A stretch of DNA of 64,000 nt, from positions 1,097,001-1,161,000 of the forward strand of contig CP099617.1 of NCBI GenBank assembly GCA_024072375.1. Reading direction: 5' to 3'. Each line of letters opens with the position of its first letter. The stretch's first letter is position 1. Made by a program: the position numbers and the translations under genes. This document shows, in pieces, positions 38,542-48,400 of this stretch. The notes under the pieces are model-generated. The model was not told the DNA's origin, did not search any database, and saw only the letters and a program-made list of their open reading frames with translations. The DNA is from Sphingomonadaceae bacterium OTU29LAMAA1. Its GTDB lineage: Bacteria; Pseudomonadota; Alphaproteobacteria; Sphingomonadales; Sphingomonadaceae.

Positions 38542-39378
38542 GTGAGCGCACCCGACATCTTCGACCGCGTGGCCCGCAGGCTGCGCCGTGACCGCGCTGC
38601 GGCGCATGACTATGCCGCGCACGCGTTCCTGCGTGACGTTATGGTCGAGGGCATTCTGGAACGGTTGGATGCCGTGAAACGCGATTTCACCGATATTCTC
38701 GATCTGGGTGCCCCCGATGCCGGGATCGCAGTACCGAATGCACGCATCGCCCGCGCCGATCCGGGTTTCCGCTTCGCGCAGCGCACGGGCGGAGTCCAGG
38801 TGGATGAGGATCGTCTGCCCTTTGCGGACGGCAGCTTCGACGGTGTTCTGAGCGCGGGCGTTTTGGATCAGGTCAACGATCTGCCCGGCGCTTTGTCGCT
38901 GATCCGCCGTACGTTGCGCCCGGATGGCCTGTTCCTGGGTGCCTTTCTGGGGGCGGGCAGCTTGCCCGCATTACGGGCGTCGCTGCGCACGGCGGAAGGC
39001 GACCGGCCGGCCGCGCGTCTTCACCCGCAGATCGACGTCCGCTCGGCTGGCGACCTGCTGGTGCGCGCCGGTTTTTCGCTGCCGGTGGCCGATATCGAAA
39101 CGTTCGACGTGCGCTATGCCAGCTTCGGCCGGTTGCTCGACGATTTGCGTGGAATGGCCGCCAGCAACGTGCTGGTCGATCGTGTGGCGATGTCGCGCGA
39201 GACACTGGCGCGCGCCGCCGCCGCCTTCGCTGCGGCCGCCGCTCCGGACGGGCGAACCACCGAACGGTTCGTCATCGTGTTCCTGACCGGCTGGGCGCCC
39301 GATGCCTCCCAGCCGAAACCGGCGCGCCGGGGCAGCGCAACCGCGTCGCTCGCCGCCGCCCTGAAGCCGGGCGGCTGA
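38542..39378 (+). CDS. SAM-dependent methyltransferase (BioC/NDUFAF5-like)
   Basis: 278 residues. The N-terminus SAPDIFDRVARRLRRDRAAAHDYAAHAFL resembles NDUFAF5/BioC relatives. Motif I is shortened (ILDLGAPDAG); LPFADGSFDGVLSAGVLDQVNDLPGAL matches the post-motif. In alphaproteobacteria homologues are annotated as methyltransferases near comF. The start appears to be GTG at 38542; no ATG lies upstream of conserved sequence. The target is unknown. Confidence 0.82.
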   Translation: MSAPDIFDRVARRLRRDRAAAHDYAAHAFLRDVMVEGILERLDAVKRDFTDILDLGAPDAGIAVPNARIARADPGFRFAQRTGGVQVDEDRLPFADGSFDGVLSAGVLDQVNDLPGALSLIRRTLRPDGLFLGAFLGAGSLPALRASLRTAEGDRPAARLHPQIDVRSAGDLLVRAGFSLPVADIETFDVRYASFGRLLDDLRGMAASNVLVDRVAMSRETLARAAAAFAAAAAPDGRTTERFVIVFLTGWAPDASQPKPARRGSATASLAAALKPGG

Positions 39379-39381
39379 TCC

Positions 39382-39771
39382 TCAGACGATCATACCGCCA
39401 TCGGCGTCACGCGCGAGAATCCGGCCCATCGCCTCGAACAGGGCATCCATCGCTACCGGCTTGAACAGCACCTCGTCGGCACCCGCAGCGATACAGCGCT
39501 CGCGCAAGTCCAGCGCCGTATCCGCGGTGATGACGATGATCGGGACGTTCGCCTTCGCATCGCCGCGCGCCCGGATGTGTTCGATCGCCGTAATGCCATC
39601 CATCCCCGGCATGCGCAGATCGACCAGCAACATGTCGAACGTTTGGGTATCGAGTGCCGCCAGCCCGGCTTCGGCACTTTCCGCCTCCGCCATCGTAGCC
39701 CCGGCGACATCGAGCATATCCCGCACGACGCGCCGGTTCATCCGGTCGTCCTCGATGAACAACACGTTCAT
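39382..39771 (-). CDS. Single-domain response regulator receiver
   Basis: 129 residues, receiver only: acidic pair in FIEDDRMN, phosphoacceptor Asp51 in LLVDLRMPGMDG, conserved Thr in VITADT, and Lys in LFKPV. With no output domain it acts by protein contact or as a phosphate sink, as CpdR and DivK do. It follows the hybrid kinase by 55 bp on the same strand and is its likely partner. Confidence 0.92.
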   Translation of the reverse strand: MNVLFIEDDRMNRRVVRDMLDVAGATMAEAESAEAGLAALDTQTFDMLLVDLRMPGMDGITAIEHIRARGDAKANVPIIVITADTALDLRERCIAAGADEVLFKPVAMDALFEAMGRILARDADGGMIV

Positions 39772-39826
39772 TGCGAGGACATCAGCATGGTCGGCGGTTT
39801 GTAGGACATGGTCCTGCGTCTACGCT

Positions 39827-42289
39827 TCATGCCGCCTGCGACACAAGTGTTGCGTCACCCTCAGGATAAACGAATGCGACCAATGACATGCCACTGACCG
39901 GCTTGATAACGTTGGTAAATCGATGAGTTACCGTCTTCGAGCGGCGCATGCCGTCGTCGCCTGCGGGCCACAAAATCACGGTCCGCGCATCTCCCGCCAA
40001 AGCCGTCAATTCGTTCAGCCAGGCCTCGCCAACATCGCGATCCGCATCGATCGGCGGGGCGACCGACGCATCGACGACGATCCGACCAATGCCTCCACGG
40101 CCCAACGCAATCACGGCGTCGTCCCAGGTGCCAGCCAGCGCGATGGCATCTGCATGCGGCGACAGTAAGGTCTTGAGCATGTTGCGCGTGATCGGATTGC
40201 GATCGACGATCAGCAACGACGGCACGGCGGCATCGGCGCAGTCCGCCCCCGCCCCCACCATCGCATCGGTCCGAACGAGCGGCAGATCGACCACGAACCG
40301 CGACCCTTCGCCCGGCACGCTTTCGACCGCCACGTCACCGTCCATCGCCCGTGCAAGATTGCGACAGATCGCGAGACCCAGGCCGGTGCCGCCGAACCGG
40401 CGCGTGGTGCTGGTGTCGGCCTGTTTGAACGATTCGAAAATCTCGTCGCATTTGTCCGGCGCAATGCCGACGCCGGTATCAGCGATCACGATGCGCAGCC
40501 GTTCGTCCCCGGTCGCAGCGACATCCAGCACGACGCTGCCGCTGGCGGTGAACTTCAGCGCATTGGACATCAGGTTGAAGACGATCTGCCGCAGGCGTGC
40601 CGCGTCGCCGACGATCATGGCCGGACAATCATCCAGATTGCGGCGGAAGTGCAGCCCCTTCGCGTGCGCCTGATCGTCCCACAGGCGTGTCGATTCCGCC
40701 AGCATCGCACGCAGATCGAACGGTGCTGCCTCGATGACCAGATGACCGGTTTCCATCTTGGCGACGTCGAGAATATCGTCGACCAACGCCCGCATCGTCA
40801 TGCCGGCGCTGTGCACCACCGTCAGCCGATCACGCGTCGAACCCGCGACATTGCCGTCGGCGAGCATCACCTGCGTCATGCCGAGGATGCCGTTCAGTGG
40901 CGTGCGGATTTCATGACTGGTCGTGGCGAGGAATTCGGTCTTTGCCGCCAGCGCCTTGCCGAGCGCGGTGTTGGTGATCGCCAGATCGGCGTTGGCGGCA
41001 CGCACATGATTGCGACTGCGGCGAATGGTGATGAGGCCGAATGCCAGCAACGCGACGACGATCGCCGTGGCGACCGCGGCGCCAAGGAAGATATCGCGCT
41101 GCGTCCGTGCGCGTGCCTGTGCGAACGCGGCGTTGCGGCGGGCCTCGTCACGCTGCAAGCTCGTGATCTTCAATTCCTGATTGGCGAAGTCGAACCGCGC
41201 CGCCATCAGCGCCGCTCCGGTCGAACGTGCCAGCGCCGTCGCCTCGTCGTCGAGGCGCTTCAACGCGACGAGGTGCCGCAGCGCAAGGTCGTGCTCGCCG
41301 TTCGCGCGGTAGATCGTATAGGCGGTGCGATGCGCCTCGCGATCGATCAGCGTCGTCCTGGCAAGGTCTTCGCCTGCGAACCGCTCGCCGATCAACGTCG
41401 TCGCTCTGGCGATGTCTCCGCGCTGGAACGCGGCCTGCGCTGCGAGCGCGACAAGCAGCTTGCGGTAGCCCGCACCTTCGCCGCGCGTCGATAGCCGCAG
41501 CCCCTCGTCGATCGCCCGCTGCGCACCGGCGACATCCTTGCCCAGCAGTCGCGCCTCGGCGATGTTGCCCAGCACCAGCACGCGCAGCAACGGACTGTCC
41601 ATGCGCTCGGTCAGCGTCAACGCCTGTCGGAACTGCGCCTCCGCGGCATGGAAGCGCCCCAGATCCTTCAGCGCATTGCCGCGGTTGTTGTACACCGATA
41701 GCGCAAGCTTCGGGTCCGACTTGTAAAGGGCCAGCGCCTGATCGAAATACTTCAACGCTTTCGCATAATCGTTCGCGCTGTTGTACAACGATCCGATCGA
41801 TTGCAGCGCCTTGGACTGGCTGCGCAGATCGCCGAGTTTTCGAAAGATATCATAGGCGCGCTGATAGTCGTTCAGCGCAGCGGCGACGTTGGCCTGTACG
41901 GTGTTGATCCAGGCGCTCGCCAGCAGCGCATCGCCATGAAGCTGCGATCCGGGTGCCACGCGCGACGACACCTGCACCGCGCGCGTGATCAGCGGATCGG
42001 CGCCGGGCACGTCGTTCAGCCGCATCAGCGCCTCGCCCCGCAGCCATACCGCCGTCGCCTGCATGACAGCGCGATCTCTGGACTTGGGTTCGCGACTGGC
42101 AAGGCGTTCCGCAGCCAGCGCCTTGGCGACCGTCACGTGCGGATCGGTCAGCATCGCCGTCTTCGCTTCGGCCGCAAGCCGATCGAACTGGCGCTCGATC
42201 GGCGCGGCGTGAGCGGAACTGATCAACCCGGCAAGGCATAGCAGCCAGACCGCGGCGAACCGGACGAGCGGCGTCACCGGCATGCGCAT
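39827..42289 (-). CDS. TPR sensor histidine kinase with C-terminal degenerate receiver
   Basis: 820 residues. A signal peptide (about 1-28) leads into a periplasmic tetratricopeptide region (about 40-340). A coiled segment and one transmembrane helix (IFLGAAVATAIVVALLAF) come before HisKA with His459 (TTSHEIRTPLNG), then an HATPase domain with NALKF, DTGVGI and FGGTGLGLAI. The last 110 residues look like a receiver: LLIVDRNPITRNML (second acidic residue is Arg), VVDAS, and VIKPVSG with Lys. Phosphotransfer there is uncertain. The TPR input suggests sensing of a protein partner. It starts 1 codon after the EAL gene stop. Confidence 0.9.
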   Translation of the reverse strand: MRMPVTPLVRFAAVWLLCLAGLISSAHAAPIERQFDRLAAEAKTAMLTDPHVTVAKALAAERLASREPKSRDRAVMQATAVWLRGEALMRLNDVPGADPLITRAVQVSSRVAPGSQLHGDALLASAWINTVQANVAAALNDYQRAYDIFRKLGDLRSQSKALQSIGSLYNSANDYAKALKYFDQALALYKSDPKLALSVYNNRGNALKDLGRFHAAEAQFRQALTLTERMDSPLLRVLVLGNIAEARLLGKDVAGAQRAIDEGLRLSTRGEGAGYRKLLVALAAQAAFQRGDIARATTLIGERFAGEDLARTTLIDREAHRTAYTIYRANGEHDLALRHLVALKRLDDEATALARSTGAALMAARFDFANQELKITSLQRDEARRNAAFAQARARTQRDIFLGAAVATAIVVALLAFGLITIRRSRNHVRAANADLAITNTALGKALAAKTEFLATTSHEIRTPLNGILGMTQVMLADGNVAGSTRDRLTVVHSAGMTMRALVDDILDVAKMETGHLVIEAAPFDLRAMLAESTRLWDDQAHAKGLHFRRNLDDCPAMIVGDAARLRQIVFNLMSNALKFTASGSVVLDVAATGDERLRIVIADTGVGIAPDKCDEIFESFKQADTSTTRRFGGTGLGLAICRNLARAMDGDVAVESVPGEGSRFVVDLPLVRTDAMVGAGADCADAAVPSLLIVDRNPITRNMLKTLLSPHADAIALAGTWDDAVIALGRGGIGRIVVDASVAPPIDADRDVGEAWLNELTALAGDARTVILWPAGDDGMRRSKTVTHRFTNVIKPVSGMSLVAFVYPEGDATLVSQAA

Positions 42290-43603
42290 TCAGGCCTGAC
42301 GCCGGGACGCGGCGAAACCACCGAAACCGGCCAACGGATCGGGCGCCGGCACGCGATGCCGCCCCTCGTCGAGATACTGGATCAGCGATGGAAGCACGAC
42401 CGGACGGCTGATCAGGAACCCTTGCACCATGTCGCAGCCCATGACCGTCAGCAACGCGAGTGCCGCATGGGTTTCCACACCCTCCGCGACGACCTCCATC
42501 TCCAGTGCATGCGCCAGATCGATCGTCGACCGCACGATCAACGGGTCGCGGTTCGAACTGGTCAGCTGCGTGACGAATAGCTTGTCGATTTTCAACTCGC
42601 GCGCCGGCAGCTGCTTCAGATACGCCAGCGACGACAGACCGGCACCGTAATCGTCGATGGCGATGGTGATGCCGAAATCGGCGAATATCTGAAGATTGGC
42701 GATCGCACTCGCCGGATCGCGAATGACCGATGTCTCGGTGATCTCGAAACCCAGTTTGGCATCGCTGCCACCGACGAGCGCACACGCCTCGCGCACGAAG
42801 GCGGTGTCGGCAAGCAATTGCCCCGCAATGTTGATGAACAACCGCAGGTCATGCCCACGCGCGGCCAGATCGCGCTGGTCGGCGATGGCGCGGCGGATCG
42901 TCCACAGCGTCATCCGATCGATCAGATGGCACTCCTCGGCCACCGGAATGAAGTCGTTCGGCATCACCAGTCCCCGGGTCGGATGACGCCAGCGTACCAA
43001 TGCCTCGGCACTGGTTATCTCCTGCCGGCGAACATGCACCTTGGGTTGGTAATGCAGAACCAGTTCGTCTCGATCGATCGCCTGATCGAGCTCCCGCGCG
43101 AGCCGCAGCGTATCGCTGGCGGTGCGCGGCGCGACTGCATGGGTGACGGCACGATATGCCGTCCGTGCCTCTGCCAGAGCCGCCTCGGCCTGTTCGACCA
43201 TCGCAACCTCGTCGACGTTCGCGGCGGGCGCGCTTGCGCCACCGAACGTGAGCAGGATCGTGACCGACTGATCGTCGAGCGTGAAGGGCCGCTCGAATGC
43301 CTTGTCGAGAGCGACGATGTGCCCGTCCATCGCATCGCCGCGCGAACCGCGGAAACCGCAGGCGATCTGCGTTCGGCCGATGATCGCGACGCTGGCGGTC
43401 GGCATCACCCTGCCGATTCGCTCCGATGCCAGTCCGGCGAGCAGATCGGCCCGCTGGCAACCGAGCTGTCGACGCAGATCCCCGAAGTTCGCGATCTCCA
43501 CCAGCAGTTGGAAACGGAAGGGCTCGCCCGTGGCGACTGCAGCCGTGCCCCCGCCGAACGGGGCCAGTTTATCCACGGATTCCGGGCGATGCGCGACGGT
43601 CAT
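42290..43603 (-). CDS. EAL-domain cyclic-di-GMP phosphodiesterase
   Basis: 437 residues. The C-terminal EAL domain (about 165-410) keeps the active residues: SAEALVRW, ITETSV, IAIDDYGAGLSSL, KIDKLFV, AEGVET and MVQGFLISRPV, so hydrolysis is expected. The N-terminal 150 residues look like a degenerate GGDEF-type fold with no GGDEF motif. First gene of EAL - histidine kinase - receiver. A perfect CtrA-type box lies 87 bp upstream. Confidence 0.92.
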   Translation of the reverse strand: MTVAHRPESVDKLAPFGGGTAAVATGEPFRFQLLVEIANFGDLRRQLGCQRADLLAGLASERIGRVMPTASVAIIGRTQIACGFRGSRGDAMDGHIVALDKAFERPFTLDDQSVTILLTFGGASAPAANVDEVAMVEQAEAALAEARTAYRAVTHAVAPRTASDTLRLARELDQAIDRDELVLHYQPKVHVRRQEITSAEALVRWRHPTRGLVMPNDFIPVAEECHLIDRMTLWTIRRAIADQRDLAARGHDLRLFINIAGQLLADTAFVREACALVGGSDAKLGFEITETSVIRDPASAIANLQIFADFGITIAIDDYGAGLSSLAYLKQLPARELKIDKLFVTQLTSSNRDPLIVRSTIDLAHALEMEVVAEGVETHAALALLTVMGCDMVQGFLISRPVVLPSLIQYLDEGRHRVPAPDPLAGFGGFAASRRQA

Positions 43604-43689
43604 GACCGGATCGAGCTACCGGACAGGGTTGAAGATTGGATTAACCGGCGGGGCTCCGGCGGCCCCATGCAATCCCGATTGTCGAATGC

Positions 43690-43704
43690 TTAACGACCTG
43701 TTAA
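43690..43704. promoter_or_regulatory. Perfect CtrA-type binding site
   Basis: TTAACGACCTGTTAA matches the alphaproteobacterial CtrA consensus TTAA-N7-TTAA exactly. It lies between the EAL operon (minus) and a 19-residue ORF (plus), 44 nt before the latter. Confidence 0.6.
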
Positions 43705-43747
43705 GATTAACACGCATCCTCGAGATGCCAAAACAAGGGAGATAAGC

Positions 43748-43807
43748 ATGTTGGAACTGTTCCTGGCGTTCGTCTCGGCCCTGTCGGTTGACATCAAGCC
43801 CTGGTAA
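43748..43807 (+). CDS. 19-residue micro-ORF downstream of a CtrA box
   Basis: MLELFLAFVSALSVDIKPW: a short hydrophobic helix ending DIKPW. GGGAG at 43737-43741 lies 6 nt before the ATG, the best ribosome-binding site in the area. It has its own upstream CtrA-like site and is followed by a stable hairpin, so it has the layout of a real small gene. It is not homologous to anything I recognise. Confidence 0.5.
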   Translation: MLELFLAFVSALSVDIKPW

Positions 43808-43817
43808 ATCGCTTACC

Positions 43818-43874
43818 CGGCTCGGGTGCCTCGGCCGACGTCAATTTGGCGTCACCGGACAGGCCCCCGAGCCG
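43818..43874 (+). terminator. Long hairpin after the micro-ORF
   Basis: GGCTCGGG (43819-43826) pairs with CCCGAGCC (43866-43873), extended by CCT/AGG, and the loop holds GACG/CGTC. There is no U tract. It could be a bidirectional 3' structure between the micro-ORF and the convergent monooxygenase, or part of a small RNA. Confidence 0.45.
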
Positions 43875-43898
43875 ATCCTTACGGCATTTGCAGTGACA

Positions 43899-45386
43899 TC
43901 ATGCGGCGAATTCGCCGGGCGCTCGTGTCGTCTTCGGTTCGGGATTTCCGAACACCATGTCGTCGTCCACCGAACCCAGCCGTAACGCGAGCACGTCGAG
44001 CGCGTAATTCTGGTTGAGTTTCCACGGCTTGCGCGAACCCTGCCGGGGCAGCTTATGCTCGGCACGCTGGATATAGCCGGACGTGAAGTCGACGAACGGC
44101 TCCGTCGCCATCGCAACATCGCCGTTGTGCGGCATAGCCTGCCGCAGGCCACGCTTCTTCATCGTGTTGAGCAGGCGACAGACATACATTGCCACCAGAT
44201 CTGCCTTCAGCGTCCACGATGCGTTGGTATAGCCGAACGTATAGGCGAGGTTCGGCACGTCCGAAAACATCATCCCCTTGTATTGTAGCGCTTTGCTGAG
44301 ATCGATTGGTGCATTGTCCTTGCTGAAGCGCACGTCGCTGAGCAGCTGTAGTTCGAGCCCGGTCGCCGTCACGATGATGTCGGCGGGCAGTTCTTCACCG
44401 GAATGCAACCGGACGCCATGCTCGGTGAAGCTCTCGATCGTTCCGGTTGCGACCGACGCATCACCGGCCTTGATGCTCTTGAAGAGGTCCGCGTCCGGCA
44501 CCAGACACAGCCGCTGGTCCCAGGGATTGTAGCGCGGGGTGAAGTGCGTATCGACATCGTACTCAGGCCCAAGATGTTCGCGCACCATTCCGATCAGGCG
44601 GGCCTTGAACTTTTCGGGGTGCTTTTTTGCGATGCGATAGAAGAACATGCTCATCAGCACGTTCTTCCAGCGTGTGACCCCGTAAGCGACCTTGCCGGGC
44701 AGCTTGGTCCGTAGCCAGTTGGCGATACGATCTTCCGCCGGTCGCGAAACGACATAGGTCGGCGAGCGCTGCAACATCGTCACGTGCGCCGCCGTCCTGG
44801 CCATTTCCGGCACGAGCGTCACCGCGGTCGCGCCGCTGCCGATCACGACGACGCGCTTGCCTGCATAGTCCAGGTCTTCGGGCCAGAGCTGTGGATGGAC
44901 GATGCGTCCGCCGAACCGCTCCGCCCCGGTGAATTCCGGCGTGTAGCCTTTAGCGTAATTATAATAGCCCGAACACATGCACAGGAAGTTGCAGGTGAAC
45001 GTCAGGGGCTCGCCGTGTTCGCCCGTCGCCCGGACGGTCCACAGCGCCTCGTCCGTCGACCAGCTCGCTTCGGTGACGTGGTGGCGAAACCGGATGTGGC
45101 GATCGATCCCATAGGTGTTCGCCGTCTCTTCGACATAGGCGCGGATCGACGGACCATCGGCGATCGACCTGGCGCTCGTCCACGGGTGGAACGAGAAGCC
45201 CAGCGTATGCATATCGCTGTCCGACCGGATACCCGGATACCGAAACAGGTCCCATGTGCCGCCGAGCGCCGCCCGCCCCTCAAGGATCACATATCTGCGT
45301 TCGGGGCAGCGGGTCTGCAGGTGATAACCTTGCCCGATCCCGGATATTCCGGCTCCCACCACGACCACATCGAAATGTTCGGCCAT
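43899..45386 (-). CDS. Flavin-containing monooxygenase, Baeyer-Villiger (EthA-like) type
   Basis: 495 residues. The FAD motif is VVGAGISGIGQGYHL. The NADPH motif is VVVIGSGATAVTLV. The middle segment GGRIVHPQLWPEDLDY is the class B monooxygenase/BVMO fingerprint region (FxGxxxHxxxWP/D type). Such enzymes oxidise ketones to esters or, in EthA, activate thioamides. ATG at 45386 is preferred, as GGAGAGG sits just upstream. No catabolic neighbours reveal the substrate. Confidence 0.88.
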   Translation of the reverse strand: MAEHFDVVVVGAGISGIGQGYHLQTRCPERRYVILEGRAALGGTWDLFRYPGIRSDSDMHTLGFSFHPWTSARSIADGPSIRAYVEETANTYGIDRHIRFRHHVTEASWSTDEALWTVRATGEHGEPLTFTCNFLCMCSGYYNYAKGYTPEFTGAERFGGRIVHPQLWPEDLDYAGKRVVVIGSGATAVTLVPEMARTAAHVTMLQRSPTYVVSRPAEDRIANWLRTKLPGKVAYGVTRWKNVLMSMFFYRIAKKHPEKFKARLIGMVREHLGPEYDVDTHFTPRYNPWDQRLCLVPDADLFKSIKAGDASVATGTIESFTEHGVRLHSGEELPADIIVTATGLELQLLSDVRFSKDNAPIDLSKALQYKGMMFSDVPNLAYTFGYTNASWTLKADLVAMYVCRLLNTMKKRGLRQAMPHNGDVAMATEPFVDFTSGYIQRAEHKLPRQGSRKPWKLNQNYALDVLALRLGSVDDDMVFGNPEPKTTRAPGEFAA

Positions 45387-45443
45387 CAGCCTCTCCACCA
45401 TACCCGTTATTCGGTTTCGTGGAGAGACCTATCCCGGTTCACA

Positions 45444-48400
45444 TCAATAGTCTTTCGAATATTTCAGCCGCGCATCCGACCCTCCGGCCGACCCGGTCGA
45501 TGTGAGCAAGCTCAATGCCCTCGTCAGGGCAATCTCCAGCTGCGTCGCGGTGAACCCACGGGCGTCGGTGACGATCTCGACATAGATGTCATCCGTGAGA
45601 TACTTGCCCGCCGCGAGGCTGGTGCCGCGCCCGCTCGCCTCGTCCGCACCGAGCACCCGCAAGCGGTCGAAACCGGTGGCGGACCGCAGCTTGCCGAGCG
45701 GATTGAGCCCGCCGCCGCCGGAACCACGGAGTGAGTTGAGCGCGCTAGCCAGCTGGATCGCCTCGGTCGCCGACAGATTCTCCGGATTGGTGCCGAACAG
45801 CAGGCGGCTTAGCACCTCGTCCTGCGGCAGCGCCGGCGTCGACGTGAACGCGATCTGCGGCCGCTGCCCCGTGCCGGTGATGGCGATGACTGCGGTGATG
45901 CCGTTGACTGTGGTCGATGCCTGGATGTTGATGTCGGGATCGGTCAGGGCGCCGCCGCGGAAGCGGATGGTGCCGCGTGTGACCTCGAACCGCTTGCCGG
46001 CGAAGGAATATGTGCCGCGCACCAGATCCAGTCCGCCGGTGATGACCGGAGCCGCCGACGTCCCGCCGACCTTCAGGTTCATCTCCCATTCCGACTCCAG
46101 ACCCATTCCGGAGACGAACAGCTGGTTTTCCGCGCGCACGGTAAGGTCCAGCCGAATGAGGCTTACGGGCGCCGGCTTCGGCCGATCGGTGGGACGCGGC
46201 GTGACCTGCTGGCTCTTGCGGCGGATGCCGGTGAGTTCCGGCACCTCGGCAGCACCCTGACGGATAATCTGATAGCGCGCCTCGGGGATGTTGAGGTTGC
46301 CCTGCAATAGCCCGCCTTCGCGCCCGTAGGTGAACCGAACGGTGCCAGAGGAGGTTGCCGCCAGTGCATCGCTCTTGGCGAGCTGCGCATTGTTCAGCGT
46401 CGCACGCAGGTCGATCGGGAAGCCGCTGTCGGCGGCTAGCCCGACGCTGCCCTGCGCCTGAACCGTCCCGTCGCCCGCGCGGGCGGAGAGGTTGGTCAGC
46501 TCGAGCCGATCGTTGTTGAAACGCGCCGCGATCTTCATCTGCGACAGACGCGTGCCGTAGGTTTCGTTGTCATAGGTCAGATTGTCGGCCCGGATCAGGC
46601 CATTGAGCCGCGGCGCGGCGACCCGGCCGGAGAAATCGGCCGCAACCGCGATCGGACCCGTCAACTGCTGTTCGGACAAGGCAGCAAGGCTGAAGAGCAC
46701 TGCGGACGGCCCGTTGTAGCGGATACCGCCGGATAGCGGTGCCTGCATCAGCCGGGTCGCCCAAGAACCCGCACCGGGAGGCAAGGGACGCAGCGTCGCG
46801 AGCATGCGGCCGATGGTGGTCGGCCCACGCTTTACGAGCGCCCGCGCCTCGCCGCCATCGGGAACGAGGCGGCCGACGAACTGGACGTCGACGGGCTCGG
46901 ACACCGCCGCAAGGCCGGTGCGCTGGAAGCCGGCGATCGTCAGCCGGGCATCGGCGGCCGGAATGGCATTGCCCTGCTGGCGATAATCGAGGCTGCCGGT
47001 GACGGCACCCGAGAGGCCGAGGTTCGGTACGAAGGCCGACAGCATCGACAGGTTGAGGCGGTCCAGCCGTGCCTGCGCTGTCGTGACGCCGCCGCCGAAC
47101 GATCCGGCGATGCGTGTCGAGCCGGCGGTCGGACCCTGCCCGAAATCGATCCGCGTCGCGGCGAGCCTATAGGCGTTGCCGACGGACGTGATCCGGGCCG
47201 GGTTGACGGTGCGGAAGGCGATGTTGTTTGCCTGTCCCTGCGCGGCAACGAGGTAATTGCCCGGCGACAGTTGTGCGTTGACAGCAACCCGCAGCGGCAC
47301 GCCGCTCGATCCGGTCAGCAGCGCCTGTGCGGTGCCACGTCCGCCGACGTAATTGATCTTGGCGCGCATCGTCTGGATGACGAAGGCATTGTAGCGGGTA
47401 TCGGCCACCTGCACGTCCGCGACCACCTGCGGCGCCTTCGGCAGCATCACCACATTCGCGTCGACGATCGCACGACCGATGGTGAAGTCCGCATAGCCGG
47501 GGATCGTCGCGTTATACGCGCGCGCGGCAATATCGGCACGCTGATACCCGCCCTGATTGGCAAGGCGCACGGTGCCGTTGATCCCGCGACCGGCGAACTG
47601 CAAAGCGCCGGCGAACGGACCCGCCGGTGTCGCGACCACGCGGCCGCTGCCTACGATGCCGGCGAAGACGACGCGATTGATATCGACCGTCAACTGCGGG
47701 CTGGGCCGCACGAGCACATCCGCCGTGAAAGGGCCGTAGTTGGTGCCGCCACTCGCCGTCACGGCATAGGCGCCGTTGCGACCGACGACACGCGCGTTGA
47801 GGTTCACCAGTCCGATGCCGACGCCGGGCCGTGCCGCACGCAGCACCACGACGGGTGCGGTGGCGGTGCCGGTCACGCGCGCGGACAGCGGTCCGTATTG
47901 TGCGGAATAGGCGTCGGCGTTCACCAGGACGCTGCCGTTGGCCGGATCGAACCGGCCCTCGCCCCGCGTGATACGGAATTGCGGCGCATTCATCCGCAGA
48001 TTGCGGAAGGTGACGATCCCTTCCGGACTATAGCCGATATCGCTGCGGACGATCGCATTGCCGCCGAGGAAATCGCGCACGCCACTGTTGAACAGCTGCT
48101 TCGTCTGCGCAACGACGCGGCCAGTGATGCCGAAACCGCCATTGGCGCCGGGCACCAGTTTGGCGTCCGTCGACAGATTGAGGATGCCGATGCTTTCCAG
48201 ACGGTAGTTGTTGACCCGCCCCTTTAGCGCACCGGTGTAACGGCCGGTCTGGGTGTTCGCGACGACGATCGCGGTCGCATCGATATTGTCCGAACGGATA
48301 CGCAGATTATCCGACAGGATATTCGGCATCGAGATCGCGAAATCGCCCTGGATGCGCACGTTGTTCGCCAGTCCGCCGACCGCAGCATTGAGGCCGGTGA

